Below, piece after piece: positions 11,151 to 23,116 of a stretch of 64,000 nucleotides of DNA (position 1 is its first letter; each line of letters begins with the position of its first letter). Both the position numbers and the translations under genes were made by a program. Source of the stretch: Trileptium ribeirensis (Eukaryota > Nematoda > Enoplea > Enoplida > Thoracostomopsidae); the NCBI GenBank assembly GCA_030248225.1, contig JASANE010028937.1, forward strand, positions 1-64,000, read 5' to 3'. Under the pieces are notes generated by a model, which was not told where the DNA came from, ran no database searches, and saw only the letters and a program-made list of their open reading frames with translations.

Positions 11151-13174
11151 ATACAAAAATTTGTCCCCAAATTTTCCTTACATTTCACGTAAACAAGGTA
11201 CAACATTGCTCGACATGACACAGTATTACATCAACAACTGTTCTATTCATACACCACATCTGATATTTTTGTGTTTTAATTTCATTCAATGTCTTATCAC
11301 GGCTAGAATATTTTATCTTCAGTCATCAAACACATCAGGGTCTGGAAAGATAATATGATTCAACCATATAGTTTAATAGTCACCGTTTCGAATATACCAC
11401 CCCGATATACCAAGGCACACCATAATCACGTAAACCGCCAGCTTCCGCACGTAATGTTCTACCACCACCAATCATAGCACACAGTCATTGAAGCAGCACC
11501 AAAATATCAAAAATTTCGCTTTAGAAATAGCGTTATTGACTGCGACAAATTTCCACACATAACCACTCGTTCATTTCCGTAAACAATGTCACTCCGAGTG
11601 TCCCAACGATTGACATTGAATGACAAACAACTCTGTTCGTTCGGATTGACACATGATGAAGGGTTCGAGGTGCAGAATTTTATAGACACTATAAAGCATT
11701 TAAAAGTCAATATAGCTTGCGGTTACTCCTAATCTCGTACTCTGGCATTCTATTTTGTGGCATAGTAATCAAATACACTTTATGAATACGCACATTTTTA
11801 CAGATTTCAAACATACAAACGTATATATGTTTTCCCAATTTTTTTAATCTTAGTTACCTAATTTAATGATGTTTCGTTTATACGCAGATAACCAAAAAGT
11901 TTAATAACAAAGCTTTTAAACGTTAGTGCGTCCTGTGATTTAGCTCTGTCCTTACAGTATTAAGATAACATGTAGAATAAAGTACTTCGTAATACATGCG
12001 ATCAATATTATGCTCTTAGGAATTTCAGAAGGTTATTGTTTTGACGCTAATAACTACAATAAATCTTTTGAAACTAATTATATTATGTCACACCACCTTT
12101 GCTAGCATAATTGTGAAATCTTAACACCGCTGAACATAAAAATCACCTACTATTTGCATGGAAAATTTAACACATACTTTATAGAATAATACACGGGAAT
12201 AAACAATTTTGCTATCATTCCTACATATTTAATAACACGTCACCAACGGGAAAGTAGAACATGGAATTAGATTTTAAGATCATTTTATACGTGACCAAAA
12301 CACTGTTCAACGTGCAGAGTTCGGTTTCTACTAACATTATCGTTATGTTTTCGATTGACCGTTATAACTCATCACTCAGTTTTATGCCCTTTTACGACTT
12401 TATGGTTGAACCTATTCCAAGTATCAGGATTGCGATATAATACAGCTTCGACGGTAAGGACAGACAAACAACGTACTATAACTCAATGATCACTGCTATA
12501 AATTAATGCTCTTGCTTAGCCTTATATATTACATTATACAAATAGAAGCATGTGTCTATACAAACATATATTAAATTAGCTTTTCCAAGTTACCTATACC
12601 TGGAGAGCGGAAGCCTTTCCTAACCATTGGGGGAGGTCGAAATACCTAGGTGGGGACTGGGTGTGTAAAATTGATGAAAAATTAATTGCAAATAATTGTT
12701 GCAATTAATTGAATAACCAACAAATAAACTGCTGATTTGCCAATAATTTTTTACAGCATTGGGGGGTCTCTGAGAGGTTCGAATTATCTGGGCAGTTCGA
12801 ATTACGCTTCGAATTACTCCTATTTGGGTAAGACATTATGTGCTTTCATATATACAAGTATATATATATGTATACTTGTATATATATATATGTATATACG
12901 TAGCCGCATATATCCATAAACATGTACTAGTTATATATTTTTATACATTATGAAAATAATACCGCTGCTACATTGATGTTTTGTTCAAAATTTTGCTGCA
13001 TTTTATTGAAGCAGCTGTGTGTGTAGAAACGTTTTACATATTTTTTTCAGTAGAAAAAATATCAATGTGCTGCGCTGCAAACAACATTTTTTTAATTGTT
13101 TAGACACAACAACCAAGCAACAATTTAAGGCATAAGCACTTACATATGTTGCATAAATATTTTAGATGAGCCGA

Positions 13175-13425
13175 GATCACGCAGGGACATAAAATCCCCT
13201 GCGTGATCATTTCAAAAATATGTCGAGGCACACAGGGACATTGCACCCCCTGTGTGTCTATCTTGTATGCATCCAAACGGCACACAGGGACATTGCACCC
13301 CCTGTGTGTCAATTTTTTTATAATTTAACGGCGCATACGAGACTTAAAACCCTCGTATGTCGTCTTAGCATTAGAGGAGCGACAACAAGCAAGACTCACG
13401 GGGACATAAATTCTCCCTGTGAGTC
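13175..13425. repeat. Array of five covarying hairpins
   Basis: Stems 13,175-13,186/13,197-13,208; 13,227-13,237/13,248-13,258; 13,279-13,289/13,300-13,310; 13,334-13,341/13,352-13,359; 13,393-13,403/13,415-13,425. Each stem is 8-12 bp around a loop of 10 or 11 bases. Loops are alike (ACATAAAATC, ACATTGCACC twice, ACTTAAAACC, ACATAAATTCT) while stem sequences differ with compensating changes (for example GATCACGCAGGG, GCACACAGGG, CATACGAG, GACTCACGGGG). Unit spacing is about 52-60 bases. Function is unknown. Confidence 0.9.
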
Positions 13426-14202
13426 ACCCTAGGGTACCCAGGAGCGCGAGAAGCAGGACCGTTCGGTTTCTAATCTAAGAATAGGTCAAAATTTTACAAC
13501 TTCTTTGAGTTGAGATTTTTCTTTTTTGAGCTAGAAAATTTTACACGGTAGTGCAAAGGCACGTAACACCGAAAATGCACACACAAATGTGATTTGACAT
13601 AAATAAAAATCGTAGGTTCAGGGCGAGACCCCCTTTTTTACCCATTTTTACACGGGATCTAACCTTGAGAAAACATATTATCTATGCGCGAAAAACCAAG
13701 TCGGGATGGATGGCCGTCAAGAGTACGGAGCCCACCCGCAAAACATTGTTGTACTAAAAACCACATATTGAGAAGCGCTCACGAGTCTATTCAGGGTTGA
13801 GTTTCCTATCCCAATTTTATTATTTTTTTACCCTTGAGCACAGGATGCATTGCATACACGCGGCTAGATGGCCACTAAACCGGAGCCTAGCCGAAGACAA
13901 ACGATATTTATGTACTAAAGAACACATATTTAAAAGACACGCTAGCAGAACATTCAGCATGAGTTTTTTTTCTGAGTGAGTGGTCCAACACGAGCACAAA
14001 TACAATATAAGGATGTCCAACCGACCCCGTTGCTCACACCCAGCCTTGGTTGAAACTGCCTACCAGGGATGCCGTCAACAGTGCATCCTCACTGTTGTGT
14101 GACCTCAGGTACACGGCTGATTTTCATCACCTGGCTAGTGCAGGGGACATGAAAGGTCTTCCGTGAGCAACACGAGTTAAAACTGAGCAAGCCCCCTCTC
14201 TG

Positions 14203-14345
14203 TTTAAACCAAAAAGGACTAGTACACACATCCAATTATGAAACACTAAAGTTTTTTGAAACAAAAAAGCCATACGATTTATCAAACTTAAAACGAAATT
14301 TGAACATTGGATGTGTGGATTAGCTCCTTCCTCTAGGTTTAAAAA
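14203..14345. repeat. Imperfect long palindrome
   Basis: CACACATCCAAT near 14,226 is answered by ATTGGATGTGTG near 14,307. Pairing continues outward imperfectly to TTTAAACC-like sequence on both sides. Confidence 0.6.
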
Positions 14346-15901
14346 TCCTTTTTCAAATTTTAGGGGAACATTATTTTTTTAAATTTCATCAATTTTTTTG
14401 TCAAGCGCGTAGTTTTTTTTAACAAGTATAAGCAAGGTCCCGAATTTTTCAAGGTTTTTTGTTTGTCCTTATAAAAACAGTTTTAATGCAATACCTGAAA
14501 CCCAGTTTGTGAACACGTAGCGAAATACATAAAACTTCTCGTATTAGCTTTGGGGTAAAAATTTTTTTTGAAATACATTGCTCCATATTTTGACTATAGA
14601 CCCATTTTAAAAATCCCTACTTAAAATCAGCTACGATTCTGGTTTTATTTAAAGTTTCGAAAAAGTTTCTTTTTGCTTTTGTTTGGAACCTTACCACCTA
14701 ATGAGATTCCACCGATATACATATACGGCGCGGTACCCAACCACTCAAAAACTGTTTTTATCTTTTCATAAATAAATAAGTTTATAACTCACCGGGGTTT
14801 TGCTTACTCCCATATATCCTTTTTGCTCCAACGCCCTTTCATAGTTGTCTTTGATTATTGCCATGTTTAATGCGCCAACAGAATATTATAGTGCTCGGGA
14901 CGAGAGACCATAACCACAACTTTTTTGACCCCCTAAAAACCTGGAAACATCAAACTGAGAAGCAACGCTTCTCTATAACCAATTGCTTCTCATTCAACAC
15001 AAAATTTATGATTAAATTTTTTGCCTATCGGATTCTTTAATAATTTTTTGTTGACCATCGTCATAACCAGAAAGCACACAGAGTTTAAATAAGTTGTTAC
15101 CGGTACACAGCAAATTTTGGCAGCGGGATATATTAGAGGTGTGATCTTTTTTTACAGGTCGTCACAAATAAAGAAAGCTCAGCACTTTTTGTGCATTTAT
15201 TATTTTCGATACGAAAGCATTTATTTGTCTTGACTCCAAAAAAAGTTTTTTTATTACTTACGGCGAAATCAATTATTTTCTGCACCTGGTAAAATGAATA
15301 ATACTTATTCTTTCGTATAGTACATTTCTCCAAAATTCTCAAAGATTTTTTATATGGCCTGTCTTTGGCACCGATTTAGAACCTGTAAATGTCTAAATTG
15401 TTCAGTTTTTCAAGTTAAAGATGCAGGTACGATGCGATTAATTATAAGCGACTAAATTCGGTCTCAGTACTGCCTCTTAAAATACTGATGACTTAATAGG
15501 CCCTTTATTCAGACATGCTTTATTTTAATATGTTGACACATTAAACCGAATAATTTTTTTAAACCATGTCCTATTATGCGAAAACTCTAGTACAGTGAGT
15601 AATCAAAATACAAACAAATTTTTAACTTAATCCTCAGCAATAATTCCTATAAAATTATTTTCGGAGATCTCAAGGTAACATTATTTTAAACGTTCGATTA
15701 TTTCTGGTTCAAGGACCCGAAGCCATAATTGTTTTCGAAATAGCACCTTCCCGGCATTCTCAAGAATCTTAGCAGGTATCACTTTATCACCAAAATTAAA
15801 ATACAGTTTTATAAAAATCCCATAAAATCACGAAAAACGGATACATGAAAACTGAAAAATTCATTGGCTATTAAAAATTACCTCTGTATGGAGTAAAATA
15901 T

Positions 15902-17548
15902 TTATGTTATATCCCCCAAGAATGGACTTATGAAACCAACTAGACTGACTTCAATTTTTCTTTTCGAATTTCGTACAAATTTTCGAATATTTTTTGAAAC
16001 GCTTGAGGATTTAAAGTGAATCTGACAAAAAGCACTTTTAGATATTTTAAGATCGTGAAATAAAAATTTAAAATTTTTATTGCCAAAAACATCTCGGTTT
16101 AAAGAATCCTGTTTTGCTGACAGTGTAATAAACGCCAACTTACATGATCGTGTTGTAACCCATCGTTTATCACCATATTTATAAAATTTCTTTTTCACCG
16201 GTAAAGAACATGAACGTTGAGCACAATCCTCGCTCGGCAATCCGTAAATAATGACTCTTGTCAATCCGCCATGAACAGTTTGATTCATAACATACCATAA
16301 ATTTACCAAACGTTGTACATCCTGACACATATTCGGAACATCATGAATGACCTTGACCACAATATAAAATTCTGAAAACCTAGAAAGCAATCGCATACAT
16401 ACCATAACATCATACAACAGCCCATTAACATATATTTTTGCACATGCACACATTCCTCCGTATTTTTCGATTATGTCATTAAATTGAACACTTTCCTTGT
16501 TATGCATCGGTTCATTTTCATAGTTAATTTCTTTGATATTGACTAAATCAAAATCCTTAAAAGTTGGGTTTAAATTTTCATTCCCATTTAGCCCAGAAAC
16601 ATTTTTGTGTTTTTCTATAAATACCATTTTTGAACACCTAATTGAATCACCCCTCAGATCCAAAATAATAGACGCACAGATAACCAGCGGCCGTTTTCTT
16701 ACCGTTGCGTTCATCTGTATCTCGCTTTGCATAACTTCATCCAAAAACGTCCCTTTAGGTTCACATCTTTTGAACACACTTATCTCAGCGTTATCACACT
16801 GTCTTCCTCCATATGTTTGGATTGGTTGATGACGTTGCCGTTTATCACATAAATTCCATTCGGCATTTAGACTTTCGCATCTGAAATCTGTCTTAGAACT
16901 CGATCGGGTTCCCACATTTCTATTCATACAGGACATAGTATTTGTAGATAAATTTTCAGTACTACTTAGCATATCTACTGATTTAAATTTTTTGTTACAC
17001 AATCTAGAATTCGAAATTTTCAAATAAACAGCAGATTTGTCAGTGCAGTCAAAATTTTCAGTCGAGTTCAACGGCTCATTGTTTAAATTAATTTTTTGTG
17101 ATTCACTACCAATGACTTTTAAGTTTGGTGCAAACGGTTCTCTCTCCGTTGAACATACAAAATTTTCAATACACTCTTGCTTACGAGCCTCAGCTATAGC
17201 AGTTTGAAATGACCCAGGCCTGGCAGATAACACAAATCGCCGAATCGTTTTGTTTAATCCGCACATAAAATTTTCTAAGGCAATTATGTCCCTAGTTTCT
17301 TTGGAGAATGTAGGATAAGCTTTCGTAACCAGATATTCAATATCTTTTGCATAAGTTTCAACTGACTCATTAAATCTTTGCGACCTCTCTCTCAATTGTG
17401 CCCCATAATTATATGTGACATACTTCGGTACAAAAGTTTCAACCAAACAATTTTTCAATAAATCATAATTTTTCTTTGTTTCACCAAAGATGCATTCCCA
17501 TTTCCGAGCAGCTTCGCTCCGCAAAAAGGCTGGTAGTATACGAGCCAT
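15902..17548 (-). CDS. Ty3/Gypsy-type Gag protein
   Basis: Structural protein that would assemble the particle of the LTR element. The 548-residue frame opens inside the Retrotrans_gag domain (ILPAFLRSEAARKW, then LKNCLVETFVP, LRERSQRFNESVETYAKDIEYL and FMCGLNKTIRRFVLSARPGS, roughly residues 4-140). The domain start lies upstream: the same frame is open to about 17,670 and encodes GNFGDGFEEWIGIFERISFA. An ATG at 17,705-17,703 in another frame, beginning MNLDPNRG, looks like the original start, so a one-base frameshift near 17,675 separates the first ~15 residues. There is no CCHC zinc knuckle. The C-terminal 400 residues have no family I recognise; a segment near residues 340-370 (KIYVNGLLYDVMV) might derive from a protease but lacks DTG. 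No pol follows. Confidence 0.85.
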   Translation of the reverse strand: MARILPAFLRSEAARKWECIFGETKKNYDLLKNCLVETFVPKYVTYNYGAQLRERSQRFNESVETYAKDIEYLVTKAYPTFSKETRDIIALENFMCGLNKTIRRFVLSARPGSFQTAIAEARKQECIENFVCSTEREPFAPNLKVIGSESQKINLNNEPLNSTENFDCTDKSAVYLKISNSRLCNKKFKSVDMLSSTENLSTNTMSCMNRNVGTRSSSKTDFRCESLNAEWNLCDKRQRHQPIQTYGGRQCDNAEISVFKRCEPKGTFLDEVMQSEIQMNATVRKRPLVICASIILDLRGDSIRCSKMVFIEKHKNVSGLNGNENLNPTFKDFDLVNIKEINYENEPMHNKESVQFNDIIEKYGGMCACAKIYVNGLLYDVMVCMRLLSRFSEFYIVVKVIHDVPNMCQDVQRLVNLWYVMNQTVHGGLTRVIIYGLPSEDCAQRSCSLPVKKKFYKYGDKRWVTTRSCKLAFITLSAKQDSLNRDVFGNKNFKFLFHDLKISKSAFCQIHFKSSSVSKNIRKFVRNSKRKIEVSLVGFISPFLGDIT

Positions 17549-17705
17549 CTCATCTTTTGACCACTCATTAGCAAATGAAATACGTTCAAAAATACCTATC
17601 CATTCCTCAAAACCATCTCCAAAGTTTCCATAATAAAGACGAATATCGTCAGCTTCAAAAATATGGTTCTCTTTGGCCTACCCCTCTATTTGGATCAAGA
17701 TTCAT
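17549..17705 (-). pseudogene. 5' end of gag, split off by a frameshift
   Basis: Continues the gag frame upstream to about 17,670 (includes IFEADDIRLYYGNF). There a TAG stops the frame, and the neighbouring frame carries an ATG at 17,705. Junction near 17,675. The restored reading is inference. Confidence 0.6.
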
Positions 17706-17862
17706 TGTTGTTTTCAGTACACATCCAATCGCATAAAAAAACTGAAACACGTTGGGCTACCCCCAAATTTTTTTTAATTCTCTAATGTTATTTCTAATCA
17801 GAGACAATATAACCAACAGAAGTTTATCCCTGTTAGTAGTTCCCACCTAGTTCGAGACTCCA

Positions 17863-17879
17863 GGCTTGCGGCACCAAAA
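17863..17879 (-). other. Primer-binding site of the gag-only element
   Basis: On the minus strand TTTTGGTGCCGCAAGCC directly follows the LTR end GTTACA. TGGTGCCG-type sites are usual for tRNA-primed LTR elements; the tRNA was not identified. Confidence 0.65.
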
Positions 17880-18909
17880 TGTAACCTACGTGGTCCTAGG
17901 GGTGTTTAGTCCCACCGTAGATTACACACAAAACTACTACAATGCGAGCACCAAGAGATATTTTATTTTGTGAGCTTAATCCTAAGGCCTTAATGTGTCA
18001 CCACGTATAATTCAGACTCTTTTATTTACACACTACAACACAATTCAAATTTTAACACACATTAAACAAATAAACGGCTGAACCGTACTCACCTTGATTG
18101 CGCAGCTTCTGAGGCCGACTGAGGCCCTGATCTAACTGCGCAACCACTTAAATACCCGAGCTAGAGGTTTACTCCCAATTTTCTCCCTATTTATTTCTCT
18201 AAGTGATCGAAATTACATAATAAATTTTCCAAGTTTTACTCTGGTTCCACTCCCGTAAAATTCCCTCTTAAACCTAAGTGAATTTTAGTCGTTAGAGAAT
18301 GAGTTTTTGTGAATTTCCCCGAATTCTTAAGTATAAACAAAATTTAAGATTTTATTCGAAAATCCAGCAGATACACATACACATATCCGCTAATGTAGGC
18401 CTAATGCTTAAGGCACCCAACCCTTACACTCAAATTCGATATATTTAAATTCTATGCCTTAGCCTCACATAAAACTCTCTTGTTTCTGTTACTCCCTTGC
18501 GAACTCTCTCGAAATTAGCTAAGTCTTAAAATTTCTCTACGAAATACATCAAGCGCGCATAGAAATGTAGACACACGACAAATGATACTGCATACATACA
18601 CTACGTTCCAACATACAACAAATTCATAAACTATGTGTGACAAACATACAATTCGTATAGAAATAAACATATACATATACAATACATATACTTTTGTATA
18701 CAATATTTCATAACAGCAATGTAGACTGTAAACACACAATAAATGTATTGCACAGATGGTAAACAAACAAACAATACATAAGGGAAGGAAATTACGCCAT
18801 GTGAAGTGGAGTTAAGAGCCTCGGCCCGTCGTGTTTGGGGTATACGACCTAATACGTCCCCCCGGGTTCACATAAGGGAATTTGTTTCCCAAGACAATAC
18901 ATCGTTACA
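17880..18909 (-). repeat. 5' LTR (element sense) of the gag-only element
   Basis: 1,030 bp with TGTAAC...GTTACA termini, direct repeat of 10,076-11,136. Confidence 0.92.
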
Positions 18910-18913
18910 TTTG

Positions 18914-19531
18914 CATTTAACTCAATAAAGTGTTAGGGTGTTGAGTTCATGACTAGCGATAATTTAACCGGCGTAGTGGTGAAATTAACAGCAAAAAGGA
19001 ATGGTCGAAAACAGTCGCTTAAGGCTAAGGTTTATCTCAAGTGACTTTGATATTGATTAGGTCAAGTAAAACTCATCTAAATCGGCCAGGAAATTTCGTA
19101 ATTCCTTTAGGGGCCGCGGCAGCCAGGGCCAAAAACCACACACAACGCCTTTTTCCGCGACATAAATACTAAGGAAGGTTCAGAAAGAGAAGAAAAAACA
19201 AAAAAAAAGGAGGAAAAAACCCACCAATAGTTGGTGTCTGGTTTTAGTCAAACTTTATTCACACAAGATATGGGCCCTGGGATCACACTCCAGGCGGTCC
19301 CTCTAGTTAAAATGTCAATAAGAAATCCCTTACTGAACCAACCGTACTTATCTTCGGATCGGGGCTCACGTGTAACAGATCAAAACCAGAAAACCCACCA
19401 CCAGATTTTAAGGGCATACTAGATACAAAGGGCATATTTTTACGAAAATCTTACACTTTCCTATACTTATTCTTTAAAATTGATTTCTACCATAAGTAAG
19501 GAGTCTAATAAATGTAAAAATATTTAAGAGA
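18914..19531 (+). other. Non-coding interior of the LARD-like element, 3' part
   Basis: No coding motif. Its last ~54 bases (from TGATTTCTACCATAAG) recur just before the third LTR copy at 25,552-25,604, as expected for the sequence next to a 3' LTR. The bases before the TG (TTTAAGAGA) are a weak polypurine tract. Confidence 0.6.
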
Positions 19532-21360
19532 TGTAACAGCCCGAAATTTTAGGAATTTCAACAGGATATATAAGATGGAGAAAACATCCAAATCAAAGTC
19601 AAGATTGGGGAAACTGGATGCGATGGGCGATCGGATACCGGCGGAGCGTGACCTGCGTATTATGTTGTGTATCATCATTTATCGTTTTTATAAAAATAAA
19701 ATATGTCATGGATATAATTTGTCGTATCGTCACGCTCCACCCACCCAAAGTGCACGGGTTGATTTTGGCACCAAAACGGAATACTTGTGACATTAAGCAG
19801 GGTATCCGGTCGACTCTAAGTGAATTCAATGATATCATGTGCATTTATGATATTTCGGATGTGTGCATAATGAAATGTTATATTATTTTATTTTGTATGG
19901 TAAGAGAGTGTAGCGCCGCGTGTCCGGATGGGTCTGGACAGCGTGCGGGATTTTGAGTGAAATTCTAATGGGAGAGCTTTGGCAGCATTTCTACCCTCGA
20001 GGAGGACCCATCCTGGCATGCGGTTGCGGAATAACTGAGCCAAGGAGTAAAGCGAGAAATTTCGGGACAGAAAAGCGACAAAACCCATCAAAAATGTCAT
20101 TTTAACAGGGTCTACTTAAAAGCCAATTTTTTGTAGTTTTTTGACTTCTAAGGCCAGGTAGGCTCATCACGTCACCAATAGGGCCTCCCAGGGCTTCGAA
20201 ATTTTGCGATCGGGCCCACTTGGTCCCTACCGATAAGTACTTTGGGACCCCTAAGTAGGCTTTTAAATACTCAATTTTGAAAGTCTTAAATCTCTACCAA
20301 AATAACCAAAATTCCCCAATTTTTGGTCCCCACACCTCCAGAGGGTCTTACCCTAACTATCTAACCGAAAACCGGGGCCATCTAAACTTACCGGTCCGAA
20401 CAGGACCCAAACAACCCTCCCGGGCACCAAAATTTTCTGGCTTTTGTACGCAAAATGGCCTCTAACAGGCCACCTATGGGAGATATATAAAATCTAATAT
20501 GTCTATCAGTAGGCGACCGGGCATGAACCTTATTCCGCCCTCGGCCGCCTACCGTCTTCCGTTAGTTCGCAAACAGTAAAAATACACACCGATCTTGCTA
20601 CAATTTCAGCGCCCTGGACGCTCGTATAAGCTTTCTCTCGAAAATTGCCGCGCGGACCAGCGCGAGGTTTGGCTTCAGCTGGCACTCTTCAGCCAAGTTG
20701 TGCTATAGCCGGCGACACATTACAGCAGCGAATGCCCGATAGGGCTATTGTTAATATTAGTTGTATCGTTGTTTGTCGCTCGATGCTTTGTCTGTTTTGG
20801 TATATACATATATTTCTTTTATAATAACAATGTAGGCTTGCTTTAATGCTTATACACAGCGGCGAATTTGAATTTTTCTGTGCTTGCTAGGGACACGATG
20901 GGGCAAAGAGAAGAAATGGGAAGGGGGTAGGAATGGTAAGCCCGACGCAGAGTCGGGACCAGTTGAGATAAGTGGCCGCGTAGGCGGCGGTTTTCCTGTT
21001 AAGGCGGTTGTCCCCATTTTCGTATTTTGGTTTGTAGGCTCTTGGTTTTCCGTTTTCTTTTGCTTTTTCCCAGGAGCGGCTCTGGCTGTGCAGAGGCAGT
21101 GCAGAGTCCCTCCTGGTGACTTCTTTGCTTTCGCTAAAATTTCATTGGCAAGGGGCTGCCCTCGCGGGTGCTGGTGCGTCCGAAAGGATGCTCCGCGCGC
21201 CAGTAAGTGCAGGCCCAACGAATTGAAAATTGTGCACGCTGAAGTTACTCACAAAATCTTAAGTCTCGACTGGTTCCCCGCTCGCCGAGTCGCCATTTTT
21301 CGCTTAAGACCGGGGGGGGGCGAAAATTCTATTTAGTGATGTGAACGGGGGAAGGGGAAG
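19532..21360 (+). repeat. 3' LTR of the LARD-like element, truncated
   Basis: Begins TGTAACAGCCCG and aligns with the other two LTR copies throughout. It stops at GAAGGGGAAG, lacking the last ~165 bases. Confidence 0.8.
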
Positions 21361-21991
21361 TAAACAATGACAATAGCACAGAGACGCAGCGTGTATCTCT
21401 AATGTGGGGGTCAAACCAGGCGAAGATACCTACAGGGGATTCAGAAGTAAGTATATATTATATTTTCACAATGATACGATAGCTAATAACAAAACACCAT
21501 GCTTTCCGTTAATTGTCACGCTTTTTTCAAAAGAAAGATATACCATTTTTGGCATTTTGATGTATTTTGGGGCTCATGGGCCCATTTTAGAACTGGCTGT
21601 GTGCGAAAACCCACATGTCAAGAAAACCACGTGGCAGAGCGCTATACGTATCAAGAATGCGTTACGTCTGCGTGCAGGGTATCGAGAATGGTATTACGTG
21701 TTTTTAAAGATTGAATACAATGATTTGGTTATCTTGAGTGATGGGCTCACATTCAATGAACCCGATTTCCAGAATATAGTCGGCTTCAATAGTTTGGTGC
21801 ACGGTATCAAAAATACCTTATATATGTTTTGGTTATCTAGAGTCCAATAATATTTGTGCTAATATTTCATGCGTTTTCATGGTTTTTCATAGGGTTTAGG
21901 GTCAATGGACCCGATTTCCAGAATATAATCTTCACGGTTGGTTACGTATGTCGTACACAGTTCATCAAGAATTGTATATATAGGTTTTCCG
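21361..21991. other. No gene seen; right part is inverted repeat C
   Basis: From about 21,710 the sequence is a diverged, reverse-oriented piece of repeat C (for example CCCGATTTCCAGAATATA and GTCAATGGACCC match its complement). An open frame at 21,404-21,850 has no support as a gene. Confidence 0.5.
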
Positions 21992-23116
21992 CAGTGAAAT
22001 TCCGGTCCCGCCTAAAATCGTGTTCCGGATGGGGTTCCGGCAAAAGGCAAATACAATACCGGAACGGGAATTCCGGTTAGAAAATTTTGTTTAAATTTTT
22101 CCACTTTTTTGGTTCATCTGTGGTCCAAACATGTAATAAATACAGAATGATCAAGTTCTGAGACAACCAAACAAAAGAAAACATTAACTCGGCAAATTGC
22201 CCTGTGAAACGTAAGTAGGAAACATAATTTGAGTAAGAATTTTTCATTTTGAAACTACAGAAGTTTGTTAACAAAACAAAGCCAAGTCGATGCCTGTAGC
22301 AGCTATTTAACCCATTCAGAAGTCTATGGTTTATGTTAGTAATAAGCCGGCCCAACTCGGTAACAGAGAATGGAATATTTAGAAGTACTTAGCTGTAAAC
22401 TTGGCTAACGTAAATTGCGTCAAGCACCAGCCAGTGCGCTTGTAAACTTTGTAAATAAGTTTCCCTTGGAGTAAAGTAACATATGTGCAACGCAGCCAGA
22501 AACTGTATTCATGGTAATGAACTATATTTATTGAAACTGTGCGAGAAGTATCACAGTTTGACTCATTTATAATAGCATTTTGATCAGAAAATCATCATCA
22601 TCTAGGTGAGGGGCACTAGTTAACCAACGCTAGGCTTAACATTGTTTCTAACCATTGACCAGAAAATTATTGTATACCTTTTATATTTTCTTTTAGAACG
22701 ACATAAACCAATTATTTCAAGGTTTCTACGTAACAACATGTAACAAACGTATGTCCAATGGGGGCGGTTTTAGACAGAGCAGAAAACTCCGTGCATTAGA
22801 AGCACATTCAGTGTGACGCAGTTTACGCCGGCCGTGTAGTGCAAGGCATTTCTTTGCTCTGCATGCCCAAAAACGACATAGTGCTCGGTAAATAATCGTT
22901 ATTAGCTTCCTCAGTCTCTTCAAAATTTCAGAGAGGGCATAATATCATCGCAATGCATTAAGTATATTGCACAGGTTATTTTACTACATTTTAAATCCAC
23001 TGAACCGTCATTTCTTCTCTCATCTATTTTAGTACATATAAGGTTCGAAAAACTGGTTTCGGCTCCGGATCCGGCTTAAAAGGACGGTTCCGGTTACTGG
23101 TTCCGGTTATTCCCTG
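21992..23116 (+). mobile_element. Non-autonomous hAT element, GGTTCC-rich ends, copy a
   Basis: 1,125 bp. Left end CAGTGAAATTCCGG, right end GGTTATTCCCTG, inverted relative to each other; flanked by GTTTTCCG and GTTTTCCC (7 of 8 match). No transposase frame. It sits inside an inverted repeat C copy at the same site as copy b. Confidence 0.8.

Larger units (their letters stand above)
11151..15901. other. Non-coding interior of the gag-only element (pol absent)
   Basis: This 4.75-kb stretch lies where pol should follow gag, but neither strand shows protease, YxDD, RNase H or integrase motifs. Visible structures are a (TA)-rich microsatellite near 12,850-12,900, the five-hairpin array, a diverged ~160-base duplication (about 13,680-13,810 against 13,850-13,970, sharing GGATGGATGGCC/GGCTAGATGGCC and TACTAAARAMCACATAT) and an imperfect palindrome at 14,203-14,345. 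Confidence 0.7.
10076..18909 (-). mobile_element. Gag-only Ty3/Gypsy-type LTR element (TR-GAG-like), complete, TTTG target duplication
   Basis: Direct repeats 10,076-11,136 and 17,880-18,909 both begin TGTAACCTACG and end ATCGTTACA. TTTG flanks the element on both sides (10,072-10,075 and 18,910-18,913). The gag gene, primer-binding site and polypurine tract all read on the minus strand, so the element runs right to left. About 8.8 kb in total, it encodes one gag and no recognisable reverse transcriptase, RNase H or integrase. About 4.7 kb of the interior is non-coding and holds a hairpin array. It should depend on enzymes from another Gypsy element, as proposed for plant TR-GAG elements; that dependence is inference. 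Confidence 0.9.
3639..21360 (+). mobile_element. LTR retrotransposon without coding capacity (LARD-like), interrupted by two nested elements
   Basis: The element is bounded by a 5' LTR (3,639-5,649) and a 3' LTR (19,532-21,360, truncated). Removing the piggyBac (5,675-8,491 including one TTAA) and the gag-only element (10,076-18,913 including one TTTG) leaves an interior of about 2.2 kb. That interior has no gag or pol motifs. Long LTRs plus a non-coding interior is the definition of a large retrotransposon derivative, which would depend on proteins from an autonomous partner. The left end joins duplicated-block sequence at its TG. The right end is truncated, so a target duplication cannot be tested. 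Confidence 0.7.

Noticed and set aside
15902..17548. Gag of an envelope-bearing or pol-bearing retrovirus
   Set aside because: No pol or env motifs lie between the LTRs on either strand.
20850..21336. 150-codon (plus) and 122-codon (minus) genes
   Set aside because: Both are GC-rich LTR sequence; the copies at 5,000-5,350 and 26,920-27,310 interrupt or shift the frames.
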